NCBI GenBank assembly: GCA_003665825.1
Contig: QPFY01000002.1
Location: 496,001-560,000, forward strand
Source of the DNA: Microbotryum silenes-acaulis
Lineage: Eukaryota > Basidiomycota > Microbotryomycetes > Microbotryales > Microbotryaceae
Direction of reading: 5' to 3'
DNA: 64,000 bases
This document shows, piece by piece, positions 24,201 through 33,452 of the stretch. Under the pieces are notes generated by a model that saw nothing but the letters and a program-made list of their open reading frames with translations, was not told where the DNA came from and did not search any database. Within the stretch, counting starts at the first letter, position 1. Every line of letters starts with the position of its first letter. The position numbers and the translations under genes are program-made.

Positions 24201-25266
24201 GCTCACCGCGTGCCTCCAAAGCCTCCATGACGGATTGGCTCTCGGCCCGCAGTCGGCGCATGTCGGCACGAGTCGAGCGATATCGTGCATGGCCAGCGAC
24301 TGCAACCGCCCGCAGAGCGGCGTCATAGACTTCGCCGAGCGGAGCGGTCCCCTCGAGCCTTTGATAGACCTCGTCGACGACCCCGGGAATCGATGCGACA
24401 AAGTCTTGATCGTCAAAGACCGTTGGGTTGAGCCTCGAAATGAAATCGCTCGTAGAGGGAAGAGAAAGGGGGGGTTCGGCATCAGCGTTCGATGTAGGCA
24501 AAGCGAAAGTTGCAACTACAGGTCTGTGGTCCGAACAGGGCGCGTCGAAGAGCGTAGAAGCGCTCAACAACCGGTTTGCCCAACTGCATTGGACAAGAAT
24601 ATAGTCGATCCGCGACCACGAGCAAATCTTTCGCTCCTCCCCTCTACCACGGTAGTGAGGACGAGTGAATGCGGGGGTGCAAGAATGGACATGTCGGACC
24701 GTGTCGAGTGCCTTGAACGCGATCTTTGACAGCAAGGTCTGCCAGTGCGATACAGGAGTCCAAGCGCGATCGGTGATGGACACTCGGTCGACCGATACAT
24801 CCGGACAATCATTGAGATCGCCGGCCAAGATCCGAAGAGTCTTGGGTCTCGGGGCGTTGAAATGCAGGAGCCCGAAAAAGTCGCGACGATCGTCCTCCTG
24901 CACCGGCGCGTACATGTTGATGATCTCGACATCGAGCTCCTCAAGACGAAACACCGAACGCAGAATCCGACCGTCAAAACGAGGAGCTCCTGCAAAGACG
25001 ACCGGGGTAGAGGAAAGGAGATGGCCCGCCAAAGGTGAGCCATCGGGTATGAGGGTAAGGACATGAGGAGTGAAACGAATACAAGCTCCTGGCCAAGCAC
25101 TCTCGAAGCCTTCGCGCGACGCGTTGTAGCTGAGGTGGTGCTCTTGCAGGAGGATGGCCGCAGGGGCCGGCCGAAGGGTTTTGAGATAACGGATGATTTT
25201 GACTTGATTGACTGCGTTCTTCATCGATCGGACGTTGAACGTCAACACGGTGAGGGACTCAATCAT
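21265..25266 (-). CDS. LINE ORF2 protein: AP-like endonuclease, reverse transcriptase, C-terminal zinc finger
   Basis: 1333 residues and uninterrupted. The endonuclease domain (about 1-250) shows TFNVRS, LLQEHH (the catalytic Glu), NMYAP, the GDLND pair, SRIDYILV and SDHRPVV, so all the usual catalytic positions are present. The reverse transcriptase (about 480-830) shows SPGPSGIPYELFKAL, YRPITLRETTYKVLSK, QHGFMPSRR, SLDQQSAYDRVDH, GLGQGDPLSC and the catalytic FADDAVV. Near the C-terminus is a zf-RVT-type motif (CLFCGN, then SHYFFEC). The activity is target-primed reverse transcription. No RNase H signature was recognised between the RT and the zinc finger. Confidence 0.9.
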   Translation of the reverse strand: MIESLTVLTFNVRSMKNAVNQVKIIRYLKTLRPAPAAILLQEHHLSYNASREGFESAWPGACIRFTPHVLTLIPDGSPLAGHLLSSTPVVFAGAPRFDGRILRSVFRLEELDVEIINMYAPVQEDDRRDFFGLLHFNAPRPKTLRILAGDLNDCPDVSVDRVSITDRAWTPVSHWQTLLSKIAFKALDTVRHVHSCTPAFTRPHYRGRGEERKICSWSRIDYILVQCSWANRLLSASTLFDAPCSDHRPVVATFALPTSNADAEPPLSLPSTSDFISRLNPTVFDDQDFVASIPGVVDEVYQRLEGTAPLGEVYDAALRAVAVAGHARYRSTRADMRRLRAESQSVMEALEARGEHMNEAERDAYALAKSRLDQLAVKEAQWLRTRAHVPSVDSREGQSASIRTRLNRRSRQTSIVSLEDVDGTETVDMQEALGIASRHAQSLFTPDPARGDPTNARRSLLDPIRAAKCYDDDRSDPTFGRRLPLQARVALDEPFTLLEVEAALKKTDSGRSPGPSGIPYELFKALPTYFAPKLLDLFNSIWEGGKMTASLAEGLVRLLPKNKPGANLKSLGAYRPITLRETTYKVLSKALVARLNGVLGELLPPAQHGFMPSRRSADAGSHLTLLLEKLKSLGTEVFPEGALLSLDQQSAYDRVDHAWIFEVFEAFGFGERFISLLRALYDPETLGVRYLVNGFPTDLVRLLCGLGQGDPLSCPVWNITFQPFLDALVRRGIALDLQKVWPGGPRAQLTHLAFADDAVVVVESPAALSKLQTLSQTWYEATNGKTNTDKTLVLPLGPNWLRDETAQALPTVQEGESFKWCGYAFFRHGDSKLFWTHVLDRIKAKTRAAGDRTLSPSGKVFYANAHIISTVLHVLSFDIPPQWFIKAAETALTDFVWGGAGRNTVARDFVFQAREDGGLGLISIGDIVHSVALRFWDAVAGSDEAIWAPLARESWRSLVAATRDFSPWGFFGSTARVEKLYRDSTRWGAVVAAARVTVPTIKSELLTLPELLSLPPRLPSLYAEGAKHAYDDADAVAKFAQIADLYWRDEGKGWALVGHRRGFWQHSKEPALQHEHVWSRVGQLLKAKALLPKTALRPARIPLKEAPRPRCFNFFGLTRPFTIRKLRRLVNVVRFPGREDRVKRFPDGTSQSDRKRFWRWLHDRFASAVEQDTHWRLMYDVTPTRKRQHTQGRASSPTCLFCGNDAAVIETVSHYFFECAYSTSFWGGVLRILFDKLGIKDTDVDPSTFTPEQLTMGLPLLRGRGRTTSKWMWVRLACAIGFQRLHLLRWRVHQRFELDNVVAPPSLLSALRAFERDFLSRAGFVPGARDWEV

Positions 25267-25268
25267 GA

Positions 25269-26984
25269 TTAAATCAGTTCAGCGCCGCCCCCCTCGAATT
25301 CGGTCACCTCGGACCTGTGACCCCCTGAACTGTTGCCCCCTGAGCCGTCACCCCCTGATGCACCGAGGATCATAACGGATCCCGCCCGGGTGACACGTCG
25401 GTTGCCGGGTGCCGAGCTCGAACGAAGGCGTCGAGGACTCGTCGAGGCTATCGAGGTTGTCGAGGTTGCCGATGATCCCGACGTACCACCGGACAAAGGC
25501 GAGGCCGGAGCAGAAGCAGAAGGCGAAGGAGAGGTCGGGGTCGAAACGGGCGCCGCCGTCGTCGTCTGCGTCTCCTTTGTTGAGCCCGTGGTCGCACGCG
25601 TCAACGTCTCTTCCCCAGTGTCGCCGCCCTCCGGTTCGGTCGAAGCGACCGATTCGCCGTCGTCGTCGCCGTCGTTCGCATCGTCCTTGTTGCCGGTCGC
25701 TGCACCTGCGGGGTTAGCACGAGGTCCCAGCTGGATCATGTTCGCGCCAGAGACGCGAGAGTTCAATGCGGCAGGCCCACCGTGCTTCCCATTCTTTCCA
25801 GCAACTCGGAAGCCGGTGGTCGAAGTCGAAGTCGAGGCCCCCGGAACAGGGGCGGCGGTGGCCGGAGTCGAAACCGGCTTCCTGCAAGCGCCCCACTGAT
25901 GTCCGGCGCGATCGCACACGGCGCAGTAGTGCGTCTCGAATTCGTGTCGCAAGCCGTACTTGGCGCCCAGGATCTCGATCTCTTGTGGCAAGGCGGCGTT
26001 GAGCGCAGCCTTCTGCGTCTCGGTAGAGCCTTGGAAAAGATCAGCATGTAAGCGAAGGTACGCGCAGTGGAACCCGTCTTCGGTCATGGCCATCGGATCT
26101 CCATTCGGATCGACCGCGAGGCCCCGCTGTAATTGCATCAGGGTATAACCTTGCGTACGACCTGCGCGGCCGAACGAAAGGGTGAGAGCATCATCGAGAG
26201 ATTTTCGGAGCACGGAAGCGGGGATTGCGCTGGAGGAGGAGGGCAAGGTGAATCGCACCTGAACGACGTGGTTAAGGGGAGAGGCGCTGGGGAGCTCGGT
26301 AACCATCTCCTTGCCGTGGTGAGAGAACGGGCCCGCTGCAGCGGCTTCGAGACAGGCTTGGTCGGATTCGAAAACAAGCTCGTACATGTGACGAGCGATC
26401 GGGAACCTCTTCGTGGCTTTCGTCACAATCGGGTTCAGCTTCACACATTTCGAGAAAAGCTTCTCAACCTCGGGGTCGAGCACGACGCCCTCGGGCCGCG
26501 CGAACATGAACGGCGTCTCGGCCAATCCAAAGTGCTTGCGCAGCGCGATCTGTACAGGACCTCTGGGTGATCCAGGACCATCCATAATGACTCGGATCAC
26601 ATTGGAGGCCGGGGCTGCGTCGTTTCGCACCGCTCTTTGGGCGGCTCGTGCGAGCACTGGCGCCTGCGAAGGCGGGGTCGAGGCGTCGTGCATCAGGACC
26701 ATCAGTCGGCGGGTCGACTTGCCGGAGGGAACGATACCGAGTGCTCTAAAGGTCTTCTGCATCGCCTTTTCACAGTCCAGTCGAGCCTGAGTCGCCTCAG
26801 TGGACCACGCTGGAGGATTCGCGGTTCCTCCAGTGACCGGTTCACGCGTTTGCGTGTTGAGTGATCTTTCGTCACTCGCGCGGTTGCAACGACTTTCAAT
26901 ATTCGTGTTTTTTGCAATATATTGGCAAAAGCTTCCGATTTTGTATCGCGCCGGTGGGTTAGGGGTATACTTGGACATTGCCAT
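25269..26984 (-). CDS. LINE ORF1 protein (gag-like, CCHC zinc knuckle)
   Basis: Up to 571 residues, from an ATG at 26984, but the first 12 codons overlap the tRNA-Gly gene in antisense, so the natural start is probably an internal Met downstream. The N-terminal half is a globular region with a PSGKSTRRLMVLMHD segment. A single zinc knuckle follows near residue 360 (CAVCDRAGHQWGAC, CX2CX4HX4C). The C-terminal 180 residues are Ser/Thr/Ala/Gly-rich and disordered. LINE ORF1 proteins bind element RNA and act as chaperones in the ribonucleoprotein. The stop TAA lies two bases before the ORF2 ATG. Confidence 0.8.
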   Translation of the reverse strand: MAMSKYTPNPPARYKIGSFCQYIAKNTNIESRCNRASDERSLNTQTREPVTGGTANPPAWSTEATQARLDCEKAMQKTFRALGIVPSGKSTRRLMVLMHDASTPPSQAPVLARAAQRAVRNDAAPASNVIRVIMDGPGSPRGPVQIALRKHFGLAETPFMFARPEGVVLDPEVEKLFSKCVKLNPIVTKATKRFPIARHMYELVFESDQACLEAAAAGPFSHHGKEMVTELPSASPLNHVVQVRFTLPSSSSAIPASVLRKSLDDALTLSFGRAGRTQGYTLMQLQRGLAVDPNGDPMAMTEDGFHCAYLRLHADLFQGSTETQKAALNAALPQEIEILGAKYGLRHEFETHYCAVCDRAGHQWGACRKPVSTPATAAPVPGASTSTSTTGFRVAGKNGKHGGPAALNSRVSGANMIQLGPRANPAGAATGNKDDANDGDDDGESVASTEPEGGDTGEETLTRATTGSTKETQTTTAAPVSTPTSPSPSASAPASPLSGGTSGSSATSTTSIASTSPRRLRSSSAPGNRRVTRAGSVMILGASGGDGSGGNSSGGHRSEVTEFEGGGAELI

Positions 26985-27018
26985 TGTCTAGACCTGGGTT
27001 CGAGTCCCAGTCGGCGCA
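26948..27018 (+). tRNA. tRNA-Gly (anticodon GCC)
   Basis: 71 nt. The acceptor stem GCGCCGG pairs with TCGGCGC (last pair G-T) before the discriminator A. The anticodon arm GGACA/TGTCT closes a 7-nt loop TTGCCAT, giving anticodon GCC. The T arm is CTGGG-TTCGAGT-CCCAG. There is no intron. The D arm is the least regular part (GGGTTAGGGGTATAC). The gene lies at the upstream edge of the LINE, and the LINE ORF1 reading frame enters it in antisense. Confidence 0.85.
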
Positions 27019-27334
27019 ACTTCATTTTTGCCTTTTCCAGTTTCCCTCGCCATGCGACTCCTCGAGGTAGCCAATGACCCAGCTCCACTATAAGCATTCT
27101 CCTTTTAGGTCATGCGGTAATACTCGAGCCACATGGGTGGGGAAGTTAGGTAGGAGTCTTGCGGATCAAATTTCAACCTTCAAATCATTTTTGTGTATCA
27201 AGACACATAGGAGAAACCCAAATGGAAACCGGGACACATGAGGCGGAACCAAAAACAGACAGAGTGTATATGAGGATATTCTAGAAGAAAGGACATTTCC
27301 CCCTCAAGGGTATGCATGCCTGACCAACCCCGGT
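27019..27334. other. Spacer between tRNA-Gly and PYC 3' end
   Basis: About 300 bp holding the pyruvate carboxylase 3' UTR and the short tRNA terminator region. No further gene was seen. Confidence 0.5.
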
Positions 27335-30300
27335 TTACGAGTGTTGGATAACGGCGACCAAGTCACCCTGGGCGATACTGTCGCTCGGTTGAACGGAAAC
27401 GCGTTGGACCTTGCCGCTGACGGGCGCCGAGACGATTTGCTCCATCTTCATCGCCGAAAGGACGCAGATAGGGTCACCGGCCTTGACCTCCTGGCCCTCG
27501 TGCACTCGGACCTCGACGACGACGGCCGACATCGGCGAGCCGACTGATCCGGGCTCGTTCGTCGCCTTCTCGCGGTGCACGGTCTCGATCGCGGCACTTC
27601 TGTCCTCGACCTGGACCGCACGCAGCTCACCGTTCAACTCGAACAGGATGTCGCGCGTGCCCGACGAGGTGTCGACGGGCGAGACGGCGATCAGCTTGAC
27701 GATGAGCGTCTTGCCCTTCTCCATAGCGATGTGAATCTCCTCACCGACCGGGGGCTTGCCGAGGAAGAAACGCGTCGGCAGGACCGACAAGTCACCGTAC
27801 TTCGTCGTAAATTCCTTAAACTCCTCGAATACCTTGGGGTACATGCAGTACGACAGGACGTCAGTCGACGTGATCGTCGAGCCGTACTTCTCGATGAGCT
27901 TGGCGCGCGTGCCCTCAAAGTCGTAAGGTTCCATGTCCTTGCCCGGTCGCTCGTCGATGCGCTTCTTGTCGCGAATGATCTTGGATCTCAGCGGTTCCGG
28001 GAAACCGCCCGTAGGCTGACCGAGGTAGCCCTGGAAGAACTCGACGACCGAGTTGGGGAAGTCGAGCTTGTCGGCTTGGTCGATGACGTCCTGTCGCGTC
28101 AGCTTGTTGGCGACGAGGAACTGGGCGAAATCACCGACGACCTTGGACGATGGGGTAACTTTGACAATGTCACCGCACAGGATGTTGGCATCGATGTAGG
28201 ATTTGACGACCTCTTTCCATCGACCGGTCAAGCCGAGTTGGGTCGATTGGAACATCAAGTTCGTGTATTGTCCTCCGGGCATTTCGTGGTCGAACACACC
28301 CGAGTCGGACGCTCGGACGTTGGCGTCGAAGCAGCTGTACAGCGTGCGAACCGAAGACCAGTAGAGGTTAAGCGCCTGAATGTTCTCGTGCGAGATACCG
28401 GTGCCGAGGTTTGTTTGCTCGAGCGCCGAGCAGACGGCACCCATCGAAGGCTGCGAGGTCGTGCCGGACATGGAATCAATGGCGACGTCAACGACATCGG
28501 CACCCGCGGCGGCGCAGGCGAGCATCGACGAAACCGAAATACCGGCCGTGTCGTGCGAGTGGACGTGGATCAGCAAGTCGGGGAATTTCTTTCGGAGCGC
28601 ACCAACAAGGATCGTTGCGGCCTCGGGCTTGAGGATACCGGCCATCTTCAAGCAAAAGCTCGGGGGTCAGTCATGTCGGTACGCGGGTAAGAAACATCGC
28701 AGATGTCGCAACTCACATCTTTGATGGCAAGCACGTGAATGCCGCAGTCGACGAGCTCCTGGGCGAATTGAAGGTAGTACTTGAGCGTGTACTTGGAGTG
28801 CTTTTTCGGGTTCGCGACGTCACCCGTGTAGCAGATGGCGGCTTCGACAACACCACCGGCCTTCTTGGCCGCGTCGATACCGAGCCGCATGTTGTCGATG
28901 TAGTTGAGCGAGTCAAAGACACGGAAAATATCGAGACCGTTCTCCACGGCCTTGCGCGAGAACTCGTAGATGGCGTTGTCGGGGTACGAGGTGTACCCGA
29001 CAGCGTTGGCACCACGGACGAGGGCCTGGAAAGGGATATTGGGGACGAGCTTGCGCAACGAGCGCAGGCGCTCCCACGGGTCCTCGTACAAGAATCGCAT
29101 CGCGACGTCAAAGGTCGCACCTCCCCAGCACTCGAGGGCGTACGCATTCGACAGGGCATGCGAGGTCTCCTTGGCGATGTTGGCCATGTCGACCGTACGC
29201 AAACGAGTCGCGATGAGCGACTGGTGGGCATCGCGCCACGTCGTGTCCATGATGAGGACACCGGGGTAGGCGCGAACGGCCTTAGCGAAGGCCTCGGGAC
29301 CTTGCTCGACGATGATGTTGCGCCATCCGGTCGTGCAGGGCTCGCTCGTGTCGAGGGCCTTGGTCTCGTCCTTGGGGTCGACGATGGCCGGGATCGGGAT
29401 CTCTTCGTTCAAGCCGGGCTCGCCCATTTGACCCTTGATCGTCGAGCCGTTGACGACGAGGTCGCCGAGGTAGGCCAAGAACTTTTGGGCACGGTTCTGC
29501 GACGTCACGAGCTGGAAGAGCTGGGGCGTATCGTCGATGAAGGTCGTCCACGTGTTGTTGGTGATGAAGGACTCGTGCGACAGAACACGGAACAAGAAGG
29601 GAATGTTGGTTTTGACACCACGAATGCGGAACTCGACGAGCGCTCGGAGCATCTTGCGGCGAGCGATCTCGAACGTCGCACCGCGGACCGTGCACTTGAC
29701 GAGCAGGGAGTCGTAGTGAGGGGTGATTTGCGCACCAGCAAATCCGGATGAGGCATCGAGACGGACGCCGTTCCCGCCGGCTGATCGGTACACTTCGATC
29801 TTGCCCGTGTCGGGCTGGAAGTTGGCGGCCGGGTCCTCGGTCGTGATGCGGCACTGAATGGCGTACCCACGTTTGGTAATGGTGTCTTGCGTGAGACCGA
29901 GCTCGGGGAGCGAGGCACCGGCGGCGATCTGAATTTGCGCGGCGACGATATCGATACCGGTGATTTCCTCGGTAATGGTGTGCTCGACCTGAATTCGGGC
30001 TGGGGATGACGACGCGGACAGAGTGCGAGTGAGGTCAATATCCAAAGTCCGAAATTGCAGCGTGAGATAAAGCTGAGGGCAACTCACGGTTGATCTCGAT
30101 AAAGTAATGTCCCTTCGAGTCGACCAAGAATTCGCAGGTACCGGCGTTGCGATACTTGACAGCCTTGGCAATCTTGACGGCGTCGGCGAGGAGTTGAGTT
30201 CGGAGCTCCTCCGAGATGTTGCTGGCGGGGGCGAGCTCGACGACCTTTTGATGCCTACGTTGAACGGAACAATCACGTTCGAACAGGTGCACAATGTTGC

Positions 30301-31707
30301 CATGGGAGTCACCGATCAACTGGGCCTCAATGTGCTTGGGCTTATCGAGGAAGCGCTCGACAAAGACGGTGCCGTCACCGAAGGCGGATTTGGCCTCGGA
30401 GGTCGCCATCGCGAAGGCGTCCTTGAAGTCCTTGGCGGCACGAACGACTCGCATACCTCGACCTCCACCACCCATCGCGGCCTTGATGATGACGGGAAAG
30501 CCGTACTTTTCCACAAAGTCGTTCGCCTCTTCGTAAGTCGAGATGGCGCCGGGGGTACCGGGCACGACGGGGACACCAATTTGAATGGCTGCAGGGAATG
30601 TGTGCGAGAGGTTCACAGTTCATTTTCCTCGAACGTGTAAGCAGAAGGCTAGTCGAGAAGTGCCGGGGACCCACCCAAGGTTCGGGCCTTGATCTTATCT
30701 CCGAGGCCGTCAATGACGCTGGGCTGAGGTCCCACGAAGAGCAAGCCGGCATCCTCAACGGCCTTGGCGAAATCGGCGTTCTCTGAAAGAAAACCGTATC
30801 CGGGATGGATCATGGTCACATTGTGCTCTACGGCAATCTGTATGTGTGGAAAGGGCGGTGAGGCGAGCGCGCAAAGTCAGTTACTATCATATGCGTTCTC
30901 CAGGAGCAAGCGGGCCGCTTCTGACGACGAGAACGGGAGCTCTCGAGGCTCGCTGCCCGGTTGCACCATCCTGTGAGCGAACAAGCTATACTAACCTTGA
31001 TGATGTTCTTGTAGTCAAGGTAAGCCGCGACGGGGGTAAGGCCTTCACCGACGAGGAAAGACTCGTCGGCCTGCACGATGATTTGCGCGGGGAATGACCG
31101 GATATCAGCGGATATCAGCTCCGGTTGCCCCAGCCATCTTGCCGAGACGACGGCGATCGTTGCCGGGGGGGAAGGGGGGTTCAGAAAGACATTACCTTGT
31201 TGCGATGGGCCGAGAAACGATCCTCCTTGGAGTAGATGGCGACGGTGGTCATGCCCAACTCATGGGCGGTTCGGATGATGCGGATCGCGATTTCCTGTTT
31301 ACGGCATCATCGTGGCTTTGGCGGGGTCAGCCAACTCGGCCAAGCAGGTCGCCCGTGAAATCGTAATCAGCGATCCGGGGCGGCGACGGCAGCCAGCTGG
31401 CGCGCTCGCCGGCCTGTAGATTGGCGCAGCGCTCGACGGAGCTTCATCAAGCCGGAGCCAACTGAAGACATCACTCAACTCACACCACGGTTCGCGACGA
31501 GCAGTTTGCGAGGAGGTTGAGCACCTCGACCTAGTCGTCGGAGGTTGTTGATCGACGGTGAAGCCGCCCCCCCGGGCGAGCCAGGGCGAGACTGCCTGCA
31601 CAGGTGAGAACGAGCCGGCAGCAGCAGCAGCAGCAACGTCAGTGGGGGTGGGTCTCAAGGCGATAACGACGACTCGTGTTCGACCATCCTACGCACGCAC
31701 TTGGCAT
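27335..31707 (-). CDS. PYC1: Pyruvate carboxylase
   Basis: Biotin enzyme making oxaloacetate from pyruvate, bicarbonate and ATP (anaplerosis, gluconeogenesis); cytosolic in fungi. It has about eight exons. The likely start is ATG 31707, from which a tiny first exon splices to a segment ending RKLLVANRG. Then come [46 protein letters not shown] and VPVVPGTPG. The biotin carboxylase core has the Gly-rich loop [26 protein letters not shown] and FIEINRE. The carboxyltransferase domain ([23 protein letters not shown]) runs into the PYC tetramer/central domain (LPTRFFLG). The biotinyl domain is at the C-terminus, with the lysine in AMKM, ending VIQHS. Only the first exon is uncertain: no ATG precedes the first confident exon in frame. 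Confidence 0.95.
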
Positions 31708-33452
31708 GCGGCTGGGACGGCGGCTGGAAACGTGAGTGGAGAACTCACTTTGGTGTCTTGAGCGCTAGAGCTACGTCAGCCATGCTATGCGACGGTTGGA
31801 GCTACTGAAGTGAGCGAGATAGGGAGGACTGCCGATCAAAAGGCGAGGGACCCGAAAGCCCAGCTTGACGCGCGTAATAGCGCGGGACTAGATGAATTTT
31901 AGGCGATTTATAGGCAAAGAGCCGATCGTTCAGATTCGTCCCTCGTTATCCATCGACACGGTGGGAATTTTTGACAGCTCAATTTTCAGGTGAAGACTTG
32001 GCAGAAGTACTTGTGCGGTAATGCCTTCACCGGATCGTATAATCTGAGCCGGATCGACTTTATTCGAGGAAATCACGTTCGCGGGTCTTACGGCCGGCAC
32101 ACGTAGAACGGATATGCCTTTGTCGATTTGGCGCGAATCGAGACGTTCGATCGATCTATCTGGCGATTCAAGCTCAGGGGGCCGCACCGTAACGCCGAGG
32201 AGAGGTGCTGCACACCATGTTGTTGAGAATCAAGAAGCCGGTACAGTCATCCGCGTAGCTCTACATCAGGGGGATCTATCGCTCACTGCCTGCAAGTGAT
32301 AATTTATCGCGATCCTTCACCGATCCTATCGGCCCATCGCTAGCGACTTGACACTGCTTAGTCTGGGATTGGAGGGCAAGACTCGACCACAATGAATTGC
32401 CCCTTCGAAAATCTGATATTCCGATCACAACAAGAGAAGCGCGTTCGAACCCCTCGACTTACTCACACGCGGCCCCCTGTCTTTTCGGCCGCCGCTCGCG
32501 ACGTCACCGACAACGTCCACCAGCTTCTTTGAGTCAGAAGTCTATTCACTTTCGGATTCAGAGTGCGACCGATGTGAGACCAGACATTGTCTAGCTTCAA
32601 TCTATGTATAGGGGTACTTGTGTTGGCCGCCGAGAGTACATCTCTAATCTGTTGATCGGCCGAGTGCTGTCAACGGACAAGTGCATCAAAAAAGAAAGGG
32701 GTCTACTACAATTGTCAGGGCCTGTAATAAGGAATTCACCTACCTGGACACCGTCTTGGGTATCTGGACTACCTAGGTGACCACCATCAGTTGCATAAAT
32801 CCCTATTCGGAATGCGGAGCTGTTGAATGGGCTCGGTGGACGTGCTTGAAATGCGAGCAAAGTCTTCCAAAGGGCGAAACACCCGAGCTCGCGATCGCTC
32901 TTCGCTGAACATGCCACATCAGCAAAATGGGCACTCGGCGCGCACCGCTTAAAGGCGCTTAAGCCCCGCTTAAGGACGCTTAAGGACGCTTAACAAGACG
33001 TCCTTAAGCCCCGCGTCTTGTTAAGCGTCCTTAAGCGTCCTTAAGCGGGGCTTAAGCGCCTTTAAGCGGTGCGCGCCGAGTGCCCATTTTGCTGATGCAG
33101 ATGCCCGCGTTCAGGCTGTTTTTGATCGTCCGCGAACAAACGTTTCAGATGGTGAATTGTGTTTCTCGAAACGAGTCCCACCCACCGTTTGTTGTCAGAG
33201 GTAGATACCTAGGTAGGTACGGTCCTAGTCTTGAAGGTCGCCGTCGTCTTTTCAGTCACTCAATCTCCGACGCCGACGTCCGTCGAGAATCAAGTCATTA
33301 ATCATCCTCCAGAGTCGCACGTCGTCAATTGACCGAACGGCAAGTTCAGTTCGTTTCGGCTAGCTCATCAGGCCCTCGGCCGTCCAAGTCTGCCTCTCAC
33401 CCTCAAAGCGCTTGTTCTTACTCCACTCTATAGGCATAGTATCAATCTTAAG
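31708..33452. promoter_or_regulatory. Divergent promoter region of PYC and hexosaminidase, with hairpin
   Basis: About 1.7 kb without a supported gene. It separates minus-strand PYC from the plus-strand hexosaminidase. It contains the 84-bp-arm inverted repeat at 32917-33097 and two copies of the CCTAGGT motif (near 32773 and 33208). Confidence 0.5.
32917..33097. repeat. Perfect long inverted repeat (84-bp arms, 13-nt loop)
   Basis: The left arm 32917-33000 is the exact reverse complement of the right arm 33014-33097. The loop is 33001-33013. The arms contain repeated CTTAAG cores (GCTTAAGG units). The structure could form a cruciform in DNA or a near-perfect hairpin RNA. No ORF, terminal duplication or transposase is attached. 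It may be a fold-back or MITE-type element, or the seed of a small RNA. Confidence 0.95.

Larger units (their letters stand above)
20520..26984 (-). mobile_element. Non-LTR retrotransposon (LINE), apparently intact, two ORFs
   Basis: A full-length-looking LINE on the minus strand. Its 5' side lies at or before the tRNA-Gly gene near 26948. ORF1 is a nucleic-acid-binding protein with a zinc knuckle, and ORF2 carries endonuclease, reverse transcriptase and a terminal zinc finger. Both frames are open without breaks, so a recent or active copy is likely. The 3' UTR (about 21264 down to 20520) is strongly pyrimidine-rich on the element's sense strand. The exact 3' end, any tail and any target-site duplication were not seen. 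The clade is not assigned: the lack of an obvious RNase H domain differs from classical fungal Tad elements. Confidence 0.85.

Noticed and set aside
26985..27097. Upstream extension of a minus-strand ORF through the tRNA
   Set aside because: The tRNA cloverleaf is well formed on the plus strand; the antisense reading frame is incidental.
27575..29751. Long plus-strand ORFs (371 and 338 codons) across pyruvate carboxylase
   Set aside because: Antisense shadows of strongly conserved PYC exons; rich in Asp/Arg/Val repeats typical of complementary GC-rich codons.
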